Shown: positions 17,104 to 26,047, numbered from the stretch's first letter. The stretch is DNA of 49,291 nt from Acidobacteriota bacterium (GCA_016871155.1 VFZO01000014.1:1-49291); one strand, 5' to 3'. Translations and numbers: made by a program. Notes: generated by a model from the sequence alone, not told the origin.

Positions 17104-18348
17104 CTACGCGCGCGGCCGTCTGAGGAAGTACCCGGCAGCCAGGCCGGCGGCGGCGACTCCGGCCAGTATATAGAACATCTGGTTGTAGCCATCGGCCACC
17201 GCGCCGGCTTTTTTCTGCTCTTCGAGGATGGCGGCGATGTAGCGCGGGATGGTGAACCCCGCCGCACCCCACGCCGTAAAGAGGATTCCGTAGTTGGCTC
17301 CGACGTTTTTCGCCCCGAAATATTCGGCGCACAGGGAGGGCATCAGCGCCAGATGCCCTCCGTAGCAGAACCCAACCAGGCAGAGCCCGGCCAAGACTCG
17401 CCAGAAATCGCGGGTGCCCGGCAGCAAAAAGACACAGGTGGCCACCGAGATGGCGAACATCGCATAGACCACCGTCTGTTTGCCTATCTTGTCCGACGCC
17501 GAACCCCAGGCCAACCGGCCGACGCCGTTGAAGAGCGACATCACACCGAGCGCCACGCCGCCGGACATTACCGCCGCCGTTCCCGCCAACTCGCGGACCA
17601 GCGGCGCCGATTCGCCGATCGCCGTGAGCCCCACCGAGCTGCCGAGGAAGTAAACGACCCAGAGTACCCAGAACGAGGACGAACGCAGCATCTCTTTCGG
17701 TCCGAAGTCCACCCGTGCGCCGCCGGAAGCGACAGGCGGGTTCCAACCCTCCGGTTTCCAGCCCTCCGGCGGAACCCGGAACATCCGGGCACACCCGGTG
17801 ACTACGACCAGGAACAGGGCCGCCAGCATTAGAAAGGTATTCGGCAGCGTATCGGCGTAGCGTGCCGGATCCTTCCCGAGCAGCGCCTCCAGGAGCGGGG
17901 CGAAGACGAGCGAGCCAATGCCGAAGCCCATTACGGCCAACCCCACGACCATGCCGCGCCGGTCCGGAAACCACTTCACGCAGGTCGCGATCGGCGTTAC
18001 ATACGCAAAGCCAACACCCAAGCCGGCCACCACACCGTAGGCGAAGCTAAGTCCTAGGGGCGTGTCGCCGACAGAGGCCGCCAGGAAGCAGCCAAGGCCA
18101 AGCAGCACACCGCCAACCGAGCCGACCAGCTTGGGACCCTTCTTGTCCTGCCAGAAACCGGCCAGAATCATCGCCAGCGTGAAGAAGAGGATGGACCAGC
18201 GGTACGGCGCGATGGATTCGGTTTTCGACCATCCGTAGTGCTGTTCGAGCGGCCCGCGGAAGACGCTCCAGGCGTAGATGATTCCCAGGCAGACCTGCAT
18301 TAAGACGGCCGCCGCCGCCATGAGCCACCGGTTGGGTAACGTGTTCAT
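17104..18348 (-). CDS. OFA-type major facilitator transporter (oxalate/formate antiporter family)
   Basis: 414 residues from ATG 18348, chosen because GCGAGGA lies just upstream and the N-terminus MNTLPNRWLMAAAAVLMQVCLGIIYAWSVF matches the OFA family; the frame runs open about 54 codons further without family resemblance. About twelve hydrophobic segments are present. Family features include YAWSVFRGPLEQHYGWSKTES, the WQDKKGPK loop and a late YGILFTAWGAAGF segment. OFA members exchange small monocarboxylates or oxalate/formate; the substrate here is uncertain. It is divergent from the zinc dehydrogenase across a 125-bp gap containing a 30-bp palindrome. Confidence 0.9.
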   Translation of the reverse strand: MNTLPNRWLMAAAAVLMQVCLGIIYAWSVFRGPLEQHYGWSKTESIAPYRWSILFFTLAMILAGFWQDKKGPKLVGSVGGVLLGLGCFLAASVGDTPLGLSFAYGVVAGLGVGFAYVTPIATCVKWFPDRRGMVVGLAVMGFGIGSLVFAPLLEALLGKDPARYADTLPNTFLMLAALFLVVVTGCARMFRVPPEGWKPEGWNPPVASGGARVDFGPKEMLRSSSFWVLWVVYFLGSSVGLTAIGESAPLVRELAGTAAVMSGGVALGVMSLFNGVGRLAWGSASDKIGKQTVVYAMFAISVATCVFLLPGTRDFWRVLAGLCLVGFCYGGHLALMPSLCAEYFGAKNVGANYGILFTAWGAAGFTIPRYIAAILEEQKKAGAVADGYNQMFYILAGVAAAGLAAGYFLRRPRA

Positions 18349-18387
18349 GATCCTCGCAATTCTACCGTCGCCGAGCTCAATCAACCG

Positions 18388-18417
18388 GTAGAGTGGCCGG
18401 CCGGCCGGCCACTCTAC
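18388..18417. promoter_or_regulatory. Perfect 30-bp palindrome in a divergent promoter region
   Basis: The half-site GTAGAGTGGCCGGCC (18388-18402) is followed immediately by its exact reverse complement (18403-18417), with no spacer. It lies 40 bp upstream of the OFA transporter start and 57 bp upstream of the dehydrogenase start. It could be an operator for a shared regulator, an extremely stable hairpin in either transcript, or a remnant of a small palindromic repeat. No T-run flanks it. Confidence 0.6.
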
Positions 18418-18473
18418 GTTCCCGATGTCTGGCCAACCGCCGCACAAGAGTAGAATCGAAGGACCGCTTACGC

Positions 18474-19490
18474 ATGCAGGCCGTCTATATCCAGAAACCG
18501 CTCGACGCAATCGTTGGGCAGCTCGAAGCTCCCAGCACCGGCCCCGGTGATGTGTTGCTTCGCGTCCGGTACGTTGGTATGTGCGGCTCCGACCTGAGCA
18601 CTTACCGGGGCAAAAACCCTCTCGTTTCCTACCCGCGCATTCCCGGCCACGAGATTGCGGCCACGATCGAGTCGGTCGGTGACAGCGTCCCTTCTGGTTT
18701 CCGGCCCGGAATGAACGTGACCCTGTCGCCCTACACGGCCTGCGGTCAGTGCGCTTCTTGCAAACGAAACCGCCCGAACGCTTGCAAGAACAATCAAACT
18801 CTGGGCGTTCAACGGGACGGGGCCTTGACCGAGTACATCTGTGTGCCTCACGGCAAGCTGATTGTGGCCGAGAAGCTTTCGTTACGCGAACTGAGCCTGG
18901 TGGAACCGTTAACGGTGGGCTATCACGCGGTTCGGCGCGGCCGGGTTGGCGCGGGGGAGAACGTTCTGGTGCTTGGCTGCGGAGCGGTGGGATTGGGAGC
19001 CATCGCGGCCGCCGCGTATTCCGGGGCGAATGTGACCGCTGTCGATGTCGACGACAAAAAGCTGGAAATTGCCGAGCGGGCTGGCGCAGTGACCAGTATC
19101 AACTCCAAGAGCCAGCTAATGGCCGAACGTTTAGGAAAGATTACGGCGGGCTTGGGGCCGGATGTCGTGATCGAAGCGATTGGTACACCGGAGACGTTCC
19201 GGCAGGCCGTCGAACTCGTGGCGTTTACGGGTCGCGTCGTCTACATCGGCTACGCAAAAGACGAAGTCCACTACGACAGCCGGCTGTTTGTGCAAAAGGA
19301 GCTCGATATTCTCGGATCCCGCAACGCGCTTCCGGAGGATTTCGAGGGTGTCATCCAGATGCTGGGCGCCACACAGTTTCCGCTCAACGAAATGGTGTCC
19401 CGCGTAGTTGCCCTGAACGATGTGCCGAAGGCGCTGCAAGACTGGTACGCGGCCCCGGCATCCATTTCCAAGATTCTGGTCGAACTCTAA
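18474..19490 (+). CDS. Zinc-dependent alcohol/sugar dehydrogenase (MDR superfamily)
   Basis: 338 residues from ATG 18474. Catalytic zinc ligands are Cys37 (GMCGSD) and His59-Glu60 (GHE); the structural-zinc loop CGQCASCKRNRPNAC supplies four cysteines. The Rossmann motif GCGAVGLGAIAAA follows. The closest families are L-threonine/sorbitol/galactitol-phosphate-type dehydrogenases that oxidise polyols or sugar acids with NAD(P). No signal peptide is seen, so it is cytoplasmic. The DUF1080 gene follows after 4 bp, so the two form an operon. A GAAGGA run 10 bp before the ATG is a candidate ribosome binding site. Confidence 0.92.
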   Translation: MQAVYIQKPLDAIVGQLEAPSTGPGDVLLRVRYVGMCGSDLSTYRGKNPLVSYPRIPGHEIAATIESVGDSVPSGFRPGMNVTLSPYTACGQCASCKRNRPNACKNNQTLGVQRDGALTEYICVPHGKLIVAEKLSLRELSLVEPLTVGYHAVRRGRVGAGENVLVLGCGAVGLGAIAAAAYSGANVTAVDVDDKKLEIAERAGAVTSINSKSQLMAERLGKITAGLGPDVVIEAIGTPETFRQAVELVAFTGRVVYIGYAKDEVHYDSRLFVQKELDILGSRNALPEDFEGVIQMLGATQFPLNEMVSRVVALNDVPKALQDWYAAPASISKILVEL

Positions 19491-19494
19491 CTTT

Positions 19495-20325
19495 ATGCGA
19501 ACCCTTCTCTTTCTCCTGGTGGCCGCCAGCCTTTCCGCCCAAACGCCGAAGGACTGGCTTCAGCTCTTCAACGGCAAGAATCTGAAAGGCTGGACGCCAA
19601 AGATCACTGGGTATGCTCTGGGTGAGAACTACGCCAACACCTTCCGGGTAAAGGACAAGCTGCTGCAGGTTCGCTACGACGGATACGACGAGTTCGCCAG
19701 CAAGTTCGGGCACCTCTTCTACAAGAACCCGTATTCGTACTACGTCATCGCGGCCGAGTACCGCTTCGTTGGAGAGCAGGCGAAGGGCGGCCCGGGCTGG
19801 GCGACCCGTAACAGCGGCATTATGGTCCACGGGCAGGACCCGAAGACGATGGGCAAGGATCAGGATTTTCCCATCTCGATCGAAGTGCAGTTGTTGGGCG
19901 GGCTCGGCAAGGGTCCACGGACAACAGCGAATCTTTGCACACCGGGAACCAACGTAGTCCGGGATGGAAAGCTCTTCACCCCGCACTGCCTCAGCTCCGC
20001 CTCCAAGACCTATGATGGGGAGGACTGGGTGCGGGTAGAAGTCAAGGTTCTGGGTGACGAGCGGGTGGAGCACATCATCGACGGACAGGTCGTCCTCGCC
20101 TACGATAAGCCGCAAGTCGGCGGCGGAAGTGTTTCAAAGCACGATCCTTCTGTGAAGCAGGACGGCAAGCTGCTGACGATGGGATCCATTTCCCTGCAGA
20201 GCGAAAGCCACCCGGTGGATTTCCGCAAGGTGGAGCTGCTGGACCTGGAAGGGTGCATGGATCCGAAAGCGAAGAACTTCAAGAAGTACTTCGTCAAGGC
20301 TGCGAACGATCGTTGTAAGTTCTGA
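19495..20325 (+). CDS. Exported DUF1080 protein (3-keto-disaccharide hydrolase-like)
   Basis: 276 residues with a signal peptide (MRTLLFLLVAASLSAQ). The mature part has the concanavalin-like DUF1080 pattern: WLQLFNGKNLKGWTPKI, then FPISIEVQLLGG, EDWVRVEVKVLGDERVEHIIDGQVV and GSISLQSESHPVDFRKVELLDLEG. It ends in a GCMDPKAKNF...DRCKF tail with two cysteines that may form a disulphide. Members of the family have been linked to hydrolysis of 3-keto-glycosides. With the dehydrogenase 4 bp upstream it could act on an oxidised sugar. Its 3' end overlaps the convergent MFS gene by 32 bp. Confidence 0.88.
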   Translation: MRTLLFLLVAASLSAQTPKDWLQLFNGKNLKGWTPKITGYALGENYANTFRVKDKLLQVRYDGYDEFASKFGHLFYKNPYSYYVIAAEYRFVGEQAKGGPGWATRNSGIMVHGQDPKTMGKDQDFPISIEVQLLGGLGKGPRTTANLCTPGTNVVRDGKLFTPHCLSSASKTYDGEDWVRVEVKVLGDERVEHIIDGQVVLAYDKPQVGGGSVSKHDPSVKQDGKLLTMGSISLQSESHPVDFRKVELLDLEGCMDPKAKNFKKYFVKAANDRCKF

Positions 20326-21448
20326 TTTTTCCCGCCGCCACATACCAAAGCAGCGCCGCGATGCCCAACGCTCCGGCGGCGGTGCAGACACTCATGGTCC
20401 AACCGCTGCGCGCGGCGAGCCAGGGAAACGTAAGCGGAGCCAGGAACTGCGCGACGCTGCCGGCCATGTTTGTGAAGCCGTAGGCGGCGCCGGGGCTCTC
20501 CGGTGTGCTGGCCAGGACGCCCCAGCTATAAAGCCCCTCCACACCCACAACCAACGCGTAGGAAGCCGTAATCAGCGCCAGAACGATCGACGGAACCGTG
20601 GCCGCCGATCCGGCTGCGACGCAGAGGCCGGCGGCAAGAAGGGCGGCGACCGCTGGGACCCTCCGACCAAAATGGGGCGCGATGCGGTCGGCGATCCAGC
20701 CGCCCAGCGGCATTGCCAGGCCGCCGGTCAGTTGCAAAAGGAATGTGAACAGAGCGCTCTCACCGGCGCCGAACGACCGCACCTCCTTGAAGTAGTAGTA
20801 CGACCAAGTGTCGGTAAAGTTGTAGTAGTAACCCACGCAAAACGACTGCATGCCCAATAGCAGCGTGGCCGAGTGCAGCCGGAATGGAGTGGTGCTGGAA
20901 GCCGCTCCGGAGTTGACGACACGCAGGCCCCAGAGGCCGAAGAAGACCGCCGTGACCAGACCAGCCACCAGAAAGGAGCTGCGCCAGCCGGACAGCGCCG
21001 TGACGAGCAGCGGTGTAAGCGCCGTGCCCAAGGAACTGCCCCCAACAACCAGACCCTGCACGCTGGCGAAGTTCTCGGATCGGAACGCCTGGGTCGTGAT
21101 GTTGCCACAAGCTGGATACAAAACCGCGGACGCCGCACCGAACAGAAACCGCAGAATTAGGAACCCGGCCAACGTCGACGCGTAGGCCGTTCCTGCGGAA
21201 AGCGCGGCCGTCGCCAATCCGCAAAGGGCTAGAACGCGCGCGGCGCCAAAACGATCCGCCAGCCAGCCGGAGGGCCACATCAAAATCGCATAGCCGAGCC
21301 AGAACGAGGAAAAGATCTGGCCGAGTTCCGTTTCCGAGAATCCATATTCGCGGGCCAGGTCCGGACCTGCGATGGCCATGACGGTGCGGCCAACGTAGTT
21401 CACAACGCTGGCGGCCGTCATCCAAAACAGAAGTGCCCGGCGCGTCAC
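20294..21448 (-). CDS. MFS transporter, sugar-acid (ACS/hexuronate) type
   Basis: 384 residues beginning at a GTG (21448). The N-terminus ALLFWMTAASVVNYVGRTVMAIAGPDLAREYGFSETELGQIFSSFWLGYAI matches the anion:cation symporter group, with the loop-2 pattern GWLADRFGAARV. About 11-12 hydrophobic segments are present; the protein is somewhat shorter than typical 420-450 residue relatives, missing mostly at the termini. Hexuronates, galactarate or similar acids are usual substrates. It follows the sulfatase gene on the same strand after 99 bp. Confidence 0.85.
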   Translation of the reverse strand: MTRRALLFWMTAASVVNYVGRTVMAIAGPDLAREYGFSETELGQIFSSFWLGYAILMWPSGWLADRFGAARVLALCGLATAALSAGTAYASTLAGFLILRFLFGAASAVLYPACGNITTQAFRSENFASVQGLVVGGSSLGTALTPLLVTALSGWRSSFLVAGLVTAVFFGLWGLRVVNSGAASSTTPFRLHSATLLLGMQSFCVGYYYNFTDTWSYYYFKEVRSFGAGESALFTFLLQLTGGLAMPLGGWIADRIAPHFGRRVPAVAALLAAGLCVAAGSAATVPSIVLALITASYALVVGVEGLYSWGVLASTPESPGAAYGFTNMAGSVAQFLAPLTFPWLAARSGWTMSVCTAAGALGIAALLWYVAAGKIRTYNDRSQP

Positions 21449-21547
21449 GTGAATCCGTTCCTTCGCCGCGTCCGTAGACGAAAGGGAGAGCAGTCCGGCC
21501 CGGGCTCGGGAACCCGGAAGTCCTGGGTCATGGTTGGGCGGCTCTCA

Positions 21548-22939
21548 TTACTCGTTCACGACGGGCAGCGGCAGGAAATCGTAGTCCAGGATCATCTTCT
21601 CCTGCAGCGCGAGCGTCAACTCTTTTTGGACAGCCGCGTGTTCCGGCCGCCCGGCGAGGTTGTTCAGCTCGGACGGGTCGCTCTCCAGATCGAACAACTC
21701 CCAAACCGGCCGGGGAAGCGTAAAGTAGGCCTTCCTCAACTCCGGCGAGAGCGCCCCGGAGGCGTTCGCACTCACCATCTGCCTCCAGCCGGGATCGCGC
21801 GCCGAGTCAACCGGCTGGTACTCCATGTGGGGCGTGCAGTTATAAATTAACTTCCAGCGAGACGAACGGACGGCCCGGGAGAGGTCGAATGTGCTGGACT
21901 TCGCCGATGGCGACATCGGCGTACCACCGTGCGGAAGGCGCTGCCCAAAGATGTACTTGCGTCCTTCGAACGGCTCGCCGCGCAGCAGCTTCAAATAGCT
22001 CTTGCCGGACATGTCCTTGTGCGGTTTGAGTCCGCAGGCTTCCAGCACGGTCGGCGCGAAGTCCTCCCCGGACATGAGTTCCTTCGTGCTTCGTCCCGGC
22101 TGGATTACGCCGGGCCAGCGAGCCAGCATCGGAACGTGCCAGCCGGGATCGTATAGCGAACCCTTCCCATGGGGCAGCGCCATGCCGTTATCGCCCATGA
22201 AGACCACCAGCGTGTCTCCGGCGAAGCCGCGCTTTTGGAGCGTATCGAGTACAGTGCCGAACTCCTCGTCTGCGCGAGTGATCTCGCTCAGGTACTTGGC
22301 AAAATCCTCGCGCATACCAGGCAGGTCCGGGTAGTGGCGGGGCAGGGGCAGCTTCGCCGGGTCGTAGGCCGGAGGGGCGTCCCAGACGTGATGCGGATCG
22401 TTGAAGTTGACCCAGAGGAAGAAGGGCTTGTCCTTCGGTTTCTTGTCGAAGAACTCGTTCATCTTGGCCGCGGTCTGCGTTCGGGGGGAGTTGGCGTCGA
22501 CATAGTCGAGTCTCTTGCCGAAGTGCCGCATTTCGTACTTGTCGTAGACGCTCAGAACATCCTTGTCCCGCGAGCCGCCGTCGAGATGGTAGCTGCGGCG
22601 GCAGACGCCGGTGAAGTAGCCGGCCGCGCGTAGCAGTTCGGGCAGCGTGACGACGTCTGGAGGCAGTGGTGACGAGAAACGCCCCATGCGGATCGCTACG
22701 GGCATGCGGCCGCTCATGTAGGAAGCGCGCGATGGCACACACTGCGGCGCGGCGGTGAACATGCGCTCCCCAATGAGACCCTCAGCCGCGAACCTGTCGA
22801 AGCGAGGTGTTTTCATGGGAAACCCGTAGCAGCCGAGGTAGGGGAAGCTGTGATCGTCGCTGAGAACCAGCAATACGTTGGGCCGCGGCCGGACCTGCAT
22901 CGACATGGGTACTGCGCTGAACAATTCTCTTCGGGTCAT
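21548..22939 (-). CDS. Exported sulfatase (formylglycine type), first of two
   Basis: 463 residues from ATG 22939; the open frame continues upstream into the divergent gene but without sulfatase similarity. The N-terminus MTRRELFSAVPM is a weak twin-arginine leader. Metal ligands DD at 28-29 (LLVLSDDH) and the activation motif CVPSR at 67-71 are intact, so Cys67 would be converted to formylglycine. YGDNGM-like and FFLWVNFNDPHH segments support the alkaline-phosphatase superfamily. It would cleave sulfate esters from sugars or glycans in the periplasm. Only 22 bp separate it from the divergent esterase-lactonase gene, so a shared promoter region is likely. Confidence 0.93.
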   Translation of the reverse strand: MTRRELFSAVPMSMQVRPRPNVLLVLSDDHSFPYLGCYGFPMKTPRFDRFAAEGLIGERMFTAAPQCVPSRASYMSGRMPVAIRMGRFSSPLPPDVVTLPELLRAAGYFTGVCRRSYHLDGGSRDKDVLSVYDKYEMRHFGKRLDYVDANSPRTQTAAKMNEFFDKKPKDKPFFLWVNFNDPHHVWDAPPAYDPAKLPLPRHYPDLPGMREDFAKYLSEITRADEEFGTVLDTLQKRGFAGDTLVVFMGDNGMALPHGKGSLYDPGWHVPMLARWPGVIQPGRSTKELMSGEDFAPTVLEACGLKPHKDMSGKSYLKLLRGEPFEGRKYIFGQRLPHGGTPMSPSAKSSTFDLSRAVRSSRWKLIYNCTPHMEYQPVDSARDPGWRQMVSANASGALSPELRKAYFTLPRPVWELFDLESDPSELNNLAGRPEHAAVQKELTLALQEKMILDYDFLPLPVVNE

Positions 22940-22961
22940 TGCGATAGCATGACTCAGATAT
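22940..22961. promoter_or_regulatory. 22-bp divergent intergenic region (sulfatase / esterase-lactonase)
   Basis: The two start codons face away from each other with 22 bp between them, too short for two full independent promoters. An AT-rich GATATAT patch lies next to the plus-strand ATG. Promoter elements for at least one gene must lie inside the coding region of the other. Confidence 0.4.
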
Positions 22962-24698
22962 ATGAAGCGCCGCAATTTCATTTCCGTTTTCGCCGCTGCC
23001 GGACCGCTGGCCGCGCAAGAACAGTACAAACAGGGTCCCGATTCGTTCCGGCACGAGGGGGTTCCCAAGGGCAGCGTGACGAAGTACACGTGGACCAGCA
23101 AGATCTATTCGGGCACCGTTCGCGACTATTTTATCTACGTTCCGGCACAGTATAAGGCTGGCACGCCCGCGCCCGTGATGGTGTGGCAAGACGGTGCGGG
23201 GATGGTCCGCGAGGACGGGGCCGGGTACAAGGTTTCCGTCGTGTTTGACAATCTGATTCACAAGGGCGAGATGCCTCCTGTCATCGGAATTTTCGTGAGC
23301 CCCGGTGTCCTTCCCGCAGCCAACGCAGAATCGATGGGCCGTTACAACCGGAGCCTAGAGTACGATGCGGTCGGCGATGTCTACGCGCGATTCCTAGTCG
23401 AAGAGATCCTGCCGGAGGTGGCGAAGAAATACAGGCTATCGGCGAATCCGGACCACTACGCGATTGCCGGATCCTCGAGCGGCGGTATCGCCGCGTTTGG
23501 CGCGGCGTGGCATCGTCCCGACAAATTCCGGCGCGTGTTGAGCTTTATTGGCAGCTTCGTCAATCTTCGTGGCGGGCAGGCGTTTCCGACTATGATCCTC
23601 AAGATGGAGCCGCTGCCGCTGAAGGTGTTCCTGCAGGACGGATCGAACGATAACGACATCTATGGCGGCTCCTGGTGGATCGCCAACCAGGACATGGCGC
23701 GCTCTCTTGAGTGGGCCGGCTACGATTCGAAATTCGTCACGGGCACTGAGGCGCACAACGCCAAGCACGGGTCGGCGATTCTGCCCGATGCGCTGCGCTG
23801 GCTGTGGAAGGACCATCAAAAGCCGATTGCGACTCCAGTAAACAAGAGTGACAAGCACTGGCTGAACGGCGCACTGGTGACGGGGCGGGGCTGGGAGCGC
23901 GTCTCCTCCGGTTATCGCTTTACGGAAGGCCCGGCGGTGGACAAGGCGGGCACCGTTTTCTTCACAGATATTCCAAACAACCGGATTCACAAGATCGATC
24001 TTGACGGACGGGTCTCCGTGTTCAAGGAAGATAGCGGTGCGGCGAACGGGTTGATGTTCGGGCCGGATGGGCGGCTCTACGCCTGCCAGAACGGACGCAA
24101 GCGGATCGTGGCTTACACGATGGACGGCCGCGAGGCGGTGATCGCAGCCGAGGTGGAGTCGAACGACTTGTGCATCAACGCCAAGGGTGAGATCTGGTTC
24201 ACCGATCCGAATAACAAGCGTGTGTGGTTCGTGGATGCCAAGGGGAATCAGCGAATCGTCTCGGAAAACGCGATCGAGAGGCCGAACGGCATTGCGTTGA
24301 GTCCGGATCAGACGCTGCTGATGGTCGCCGATTCACGCGGCCGCTTCGTTTACTCCTTCCAGGTGCAGGCGGACGGATCGCTGCTGCACGGTTCGGCGTA
24401 TCACCGGCTGGAAACCTGGGACACCAATAGCCAGAGCGGCGCCGACGGCATGACGGTGGATACGGAGGGCCACTTGTATGTGGCCACACGGATTGGAGTT
24501 CAGATATGCGACCAGCCGGGCCGAGTCGTAGCCATGCTCGCCAAGCCGCAGGCCGGCTCGCTCTCGAACGTTGTGTTCGGTGGCCCGGACCTATCGACGT
24601 TGTACGTGACGGCGGGCGACTCCGTATTCAAGCGGCCGCTGCTTCGCAAGGGGACTGTTTCCTGGGCGGTGCTGAAGCCGCCGCAGCCGCGGCTCTAG
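22962..24698 (+). CDS. Esterase (enterochelin-esterase-like) fused to SMP-30/gluconolactonase propeller
   Basis: 578 residues with an RR leader (MKRRNFISVFAAAGPLAAQ). Residues about 40-290 are an alpha/beta-hydrolase of the Fes/esterase D type: YVPAQYKAGTPAPVMVWQDG, nucleophile elbow GSSSG (170-174, Ser172) and a late HNAKHG with His269 as likely catalytic His. Residues about 300-575 are an SMP-30/gluconolactonase six-bladed propeller with the metal-site pattern FTEGPAVD, NDLCINAKGEIWFTDP, RPNGIALSPDQ and GADGMTVDTEGHLYVAT. The fusion suggests sequential ester and lactone hydrolysis of one substrate in the periplasm. Its stop codon overlaps the ManD-like gene stop (CTAG). Confidence 0.87.
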   Translation: MKRRNFISVFAAAGPLAAQEQYKQGPDSFRHEGVPKGSVTKYTWTSKIYSGTVRDYFIYVPAQYKAGTPAPVMVWQDGAGMVREDGAGYKVSVVFDNLIHKGEMPPVIGIFVSPGVLPAANAESMGRYNRSLEYDAVGDVYARFLVEEILPEVAKKYRLSANPDHYAIAGSSSGGIAAFGAAWHRPDKFRRVLSFIGSFVNLRGGQAFPTMILKMEPLPLKVFLQDGSNDNDIYGGSWWIANQDMARSLEWAGYDSKFVTGTEAHNAKHGSAILPDALRWLWKDHQKPIATPVNKSDKHWLNGALVTGRGWERVSSGYRFTEGPAVDKAGTVFFTDIPNNRIHKIDLDGRVSVFKEDSGAANGLMFGPDGRLYACQNGRKRIVAYTMDGREAVIAAEVESNDLCINAKGEIWFTDPNNKRVWFVDAKGNQRIVSENAIERPNGIALSPDQTLLMVADSRGRFVYSFQVQADGSLLHGSAYHRLETWDTNSQSGADGMTVDTEGHLYVATRIGVQICDQPGRVVAMLAKPQAGSLSNVVFGGPDLSTLYVTAGDSVFKRPLLRKGTVSWAVLKPPQPRL

Positions 24699-26008
24699 GG
24701 CCGGACGACGCTCCCGTCCATCGCCCGATCGGTGCCGTAGCCGCCGCCGTTGGCGATGTTGCCGATCGGGTTCTTGGCCGCCAGCGCTTCGTTGATGTCG
24801 ATGCCTAAGCCGGGCTTTCCGCTGCCATACAGGTAGCCCTTGCGGATCTCCGCCGTACCAGGCAGGATTTCGCGGGCCGATTCCGGGAAGCCGTTCTCTT
24901 CCTGAATTCCAAACGCCGTACTGGAAATGTCGACGTGATAGGCCGCGAGCTGATTGACGGGGTCGTTCTCGCCGCCTTCCTGAAAGGCCGTTTTGGCGCC
25001 GTAGTATTCACAGAAGTGAGCCAGTTTCTTGGCGGCCGTGATACCGCCGATGGCCGCGACGCGGCAGCGGGCGAAGTCGATGACGCGATCCTGAATCAGC
25101 GGGTAAAATTCGTACGGGTGTGAGAAAACCTCGCCTACGGCCTGGGGTACGGAGCAGATGTGGCGAATCTGCTTGTACCAGTGAATCTGCTCCGGCGCGA
25201 GAACGTCCTCGATGAAGTACATCTGGTACGGTTGCATTCGCCGGCAGAACTCGATGGCATTGATACCGCTTAAATGCGAGTGCACGTCGTGCAGCAGCTT
25301 GGGTTCGAACCCGACCTTCGAGCGAACGTAGTCGAATGCCTTCGGCACGTAGTCGAGATAGGCGTCCTCGTCGAAGGCCGGACCCGAGTAACCGTTCTCG
25401 GGCCGTGAACCCTGACCGGCGGGAATGAAGCCGCCGCCGCCATAGGCGCCATACTGCACGCGCACGTGGCGGTAGCCCGTCGCCAGCGACTTTTGTACGG
25501 ACTCCGCGGCCTGCTCTTTGTCTTTGCCGCCGGCATGGTCGTAGCAGGGCACCGCGTCGCGGGCCTTGCCACCCAGCAGTTCATAAACGGGCATACCGGC
25601 GCGTTTGCCCTTGATGTCCCAAAGCGCCATGTCCATGGCTGCCAGTACGTTGTTGTTGACCGGTCCGTTGCGCCAATAGGTCTTGTAGTGCGCCGCTTGC
25701 CAGAGGTCCTCGATGCGGTCCGGGTCCTTGCCGATGAGCCACGGCGCAAGGTGTTTTTCCAGCGCGGCGATGACGGCGTGGGTCTGATAGCTATTGTTCG
25801 CCGTTCCAACGCCATACAAGCCGGGTTCGCTGGTGACGATTTTGAGGAACACCCAGCGGTAGCGGCGGCCGCCGTTCGTGGTGATGACCTTGACGTCCTT
25901 GATTGTGAGCGGCGGCAGGCCCCGTGTGGCGCGATCGGCCTGCTGCTGCGCGGCGGCGGGCATCACCGGAATGCCAGCCAGGGTCTGGAGGAGCGTCCTT
26001 CGATTCAT
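24695..26008 (-). CDS. Mandelate racemase/enolase-superfamily dehydratase, ManD/RspA-like
   Basis: 437 residues from ATG 26008; ATG 26020 is possible but falls on a -10-like TATATG. The leader MNRRTLLQTLAGIPVMPAAAQ is Tat-like, unusual for this superfamily. Numbering from ATG 26020: RVQ at 187-189, the metal ligands D245 with H247 (LLHDVHSHL), E271 (FIEDV) and E297 (GEVF), all as in D-mannonate dehydratase-like proteins. The later HGATDLSPV segment that carries a catalytic His in ManD is replaced by FQEGGENDPVN, so true ManD activity is doubtful. It probably dehydrates or racemises a sugar acid. Confidence 0.85.
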   Translation of the reverse strand: MNRRTLLQTLAGIPVMPAAAQQQADRATRGLPPLTIKDVKVITTNGGRRYRWVFLKIVTSEPGLYGVGTANNSYQTHAVIAALEKHLAPWLIGKDPDRIEDLWQAAHYKTYWRNGPVNNNVLAAMDMALWDIKGKRAGMPVYELLGGKARDAVPCYDHAGGKDKEQAAESVQKSLATGYRHVRVQYGAYGGGGFIPAGQGSRPENGYSGPAFDEDAYLDYVPKAFDYVRSKVGFEPKLLHDVHSHLSGINAIEFCRRMQPYQMYFIEDVLAPEQIHWYKQIRHICSVPQAVGEVFSHPYEFYPLIQDRVIDFARCRVAAIGGITAAKKLAHFCEYYGAKTAFQEGGENDPVNQLAAYHVDISSTAFGIQEENGFPESAREILPGTAEIRKGYLYGSGKPGLGIDINEALAAKNPIGNIANGGGYGTDRAMDGSVVRP

Positions 26009-26047
26009 GCGATCCAGCATATACTCTTACACAGGGAGGGTTTTTCT
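26009..26047. promoter_or_regulatory. Divergent promoter region with strong ribosome binding site for a TTG start
   Basis: A TATACT box (26020-26025) precedes GGGAGGG (26034-26040), which sits 7 bp before the TTG start of TonB receptor 2. The reverse strand offers TATATG over the same bases. The strong Shine-Dalgarno is the main reason for choosing the TTG. Confidence 0.5.

Noticed and set aside
25301..25312. GGGTTCGAACCC, resembling a tRNA T-arm
   Set aside because: It lies within the ManD-like coding region and no acceptor, D or anticodon stems can be drawn around it.
25466..26047. 194-codon upstream extension of TonB receptor 2
   Set aside because: It is antisense to the ManD-like gene and lacks homology; the TTG at 26048 has a strong ribosome binding site and a signal peptide.
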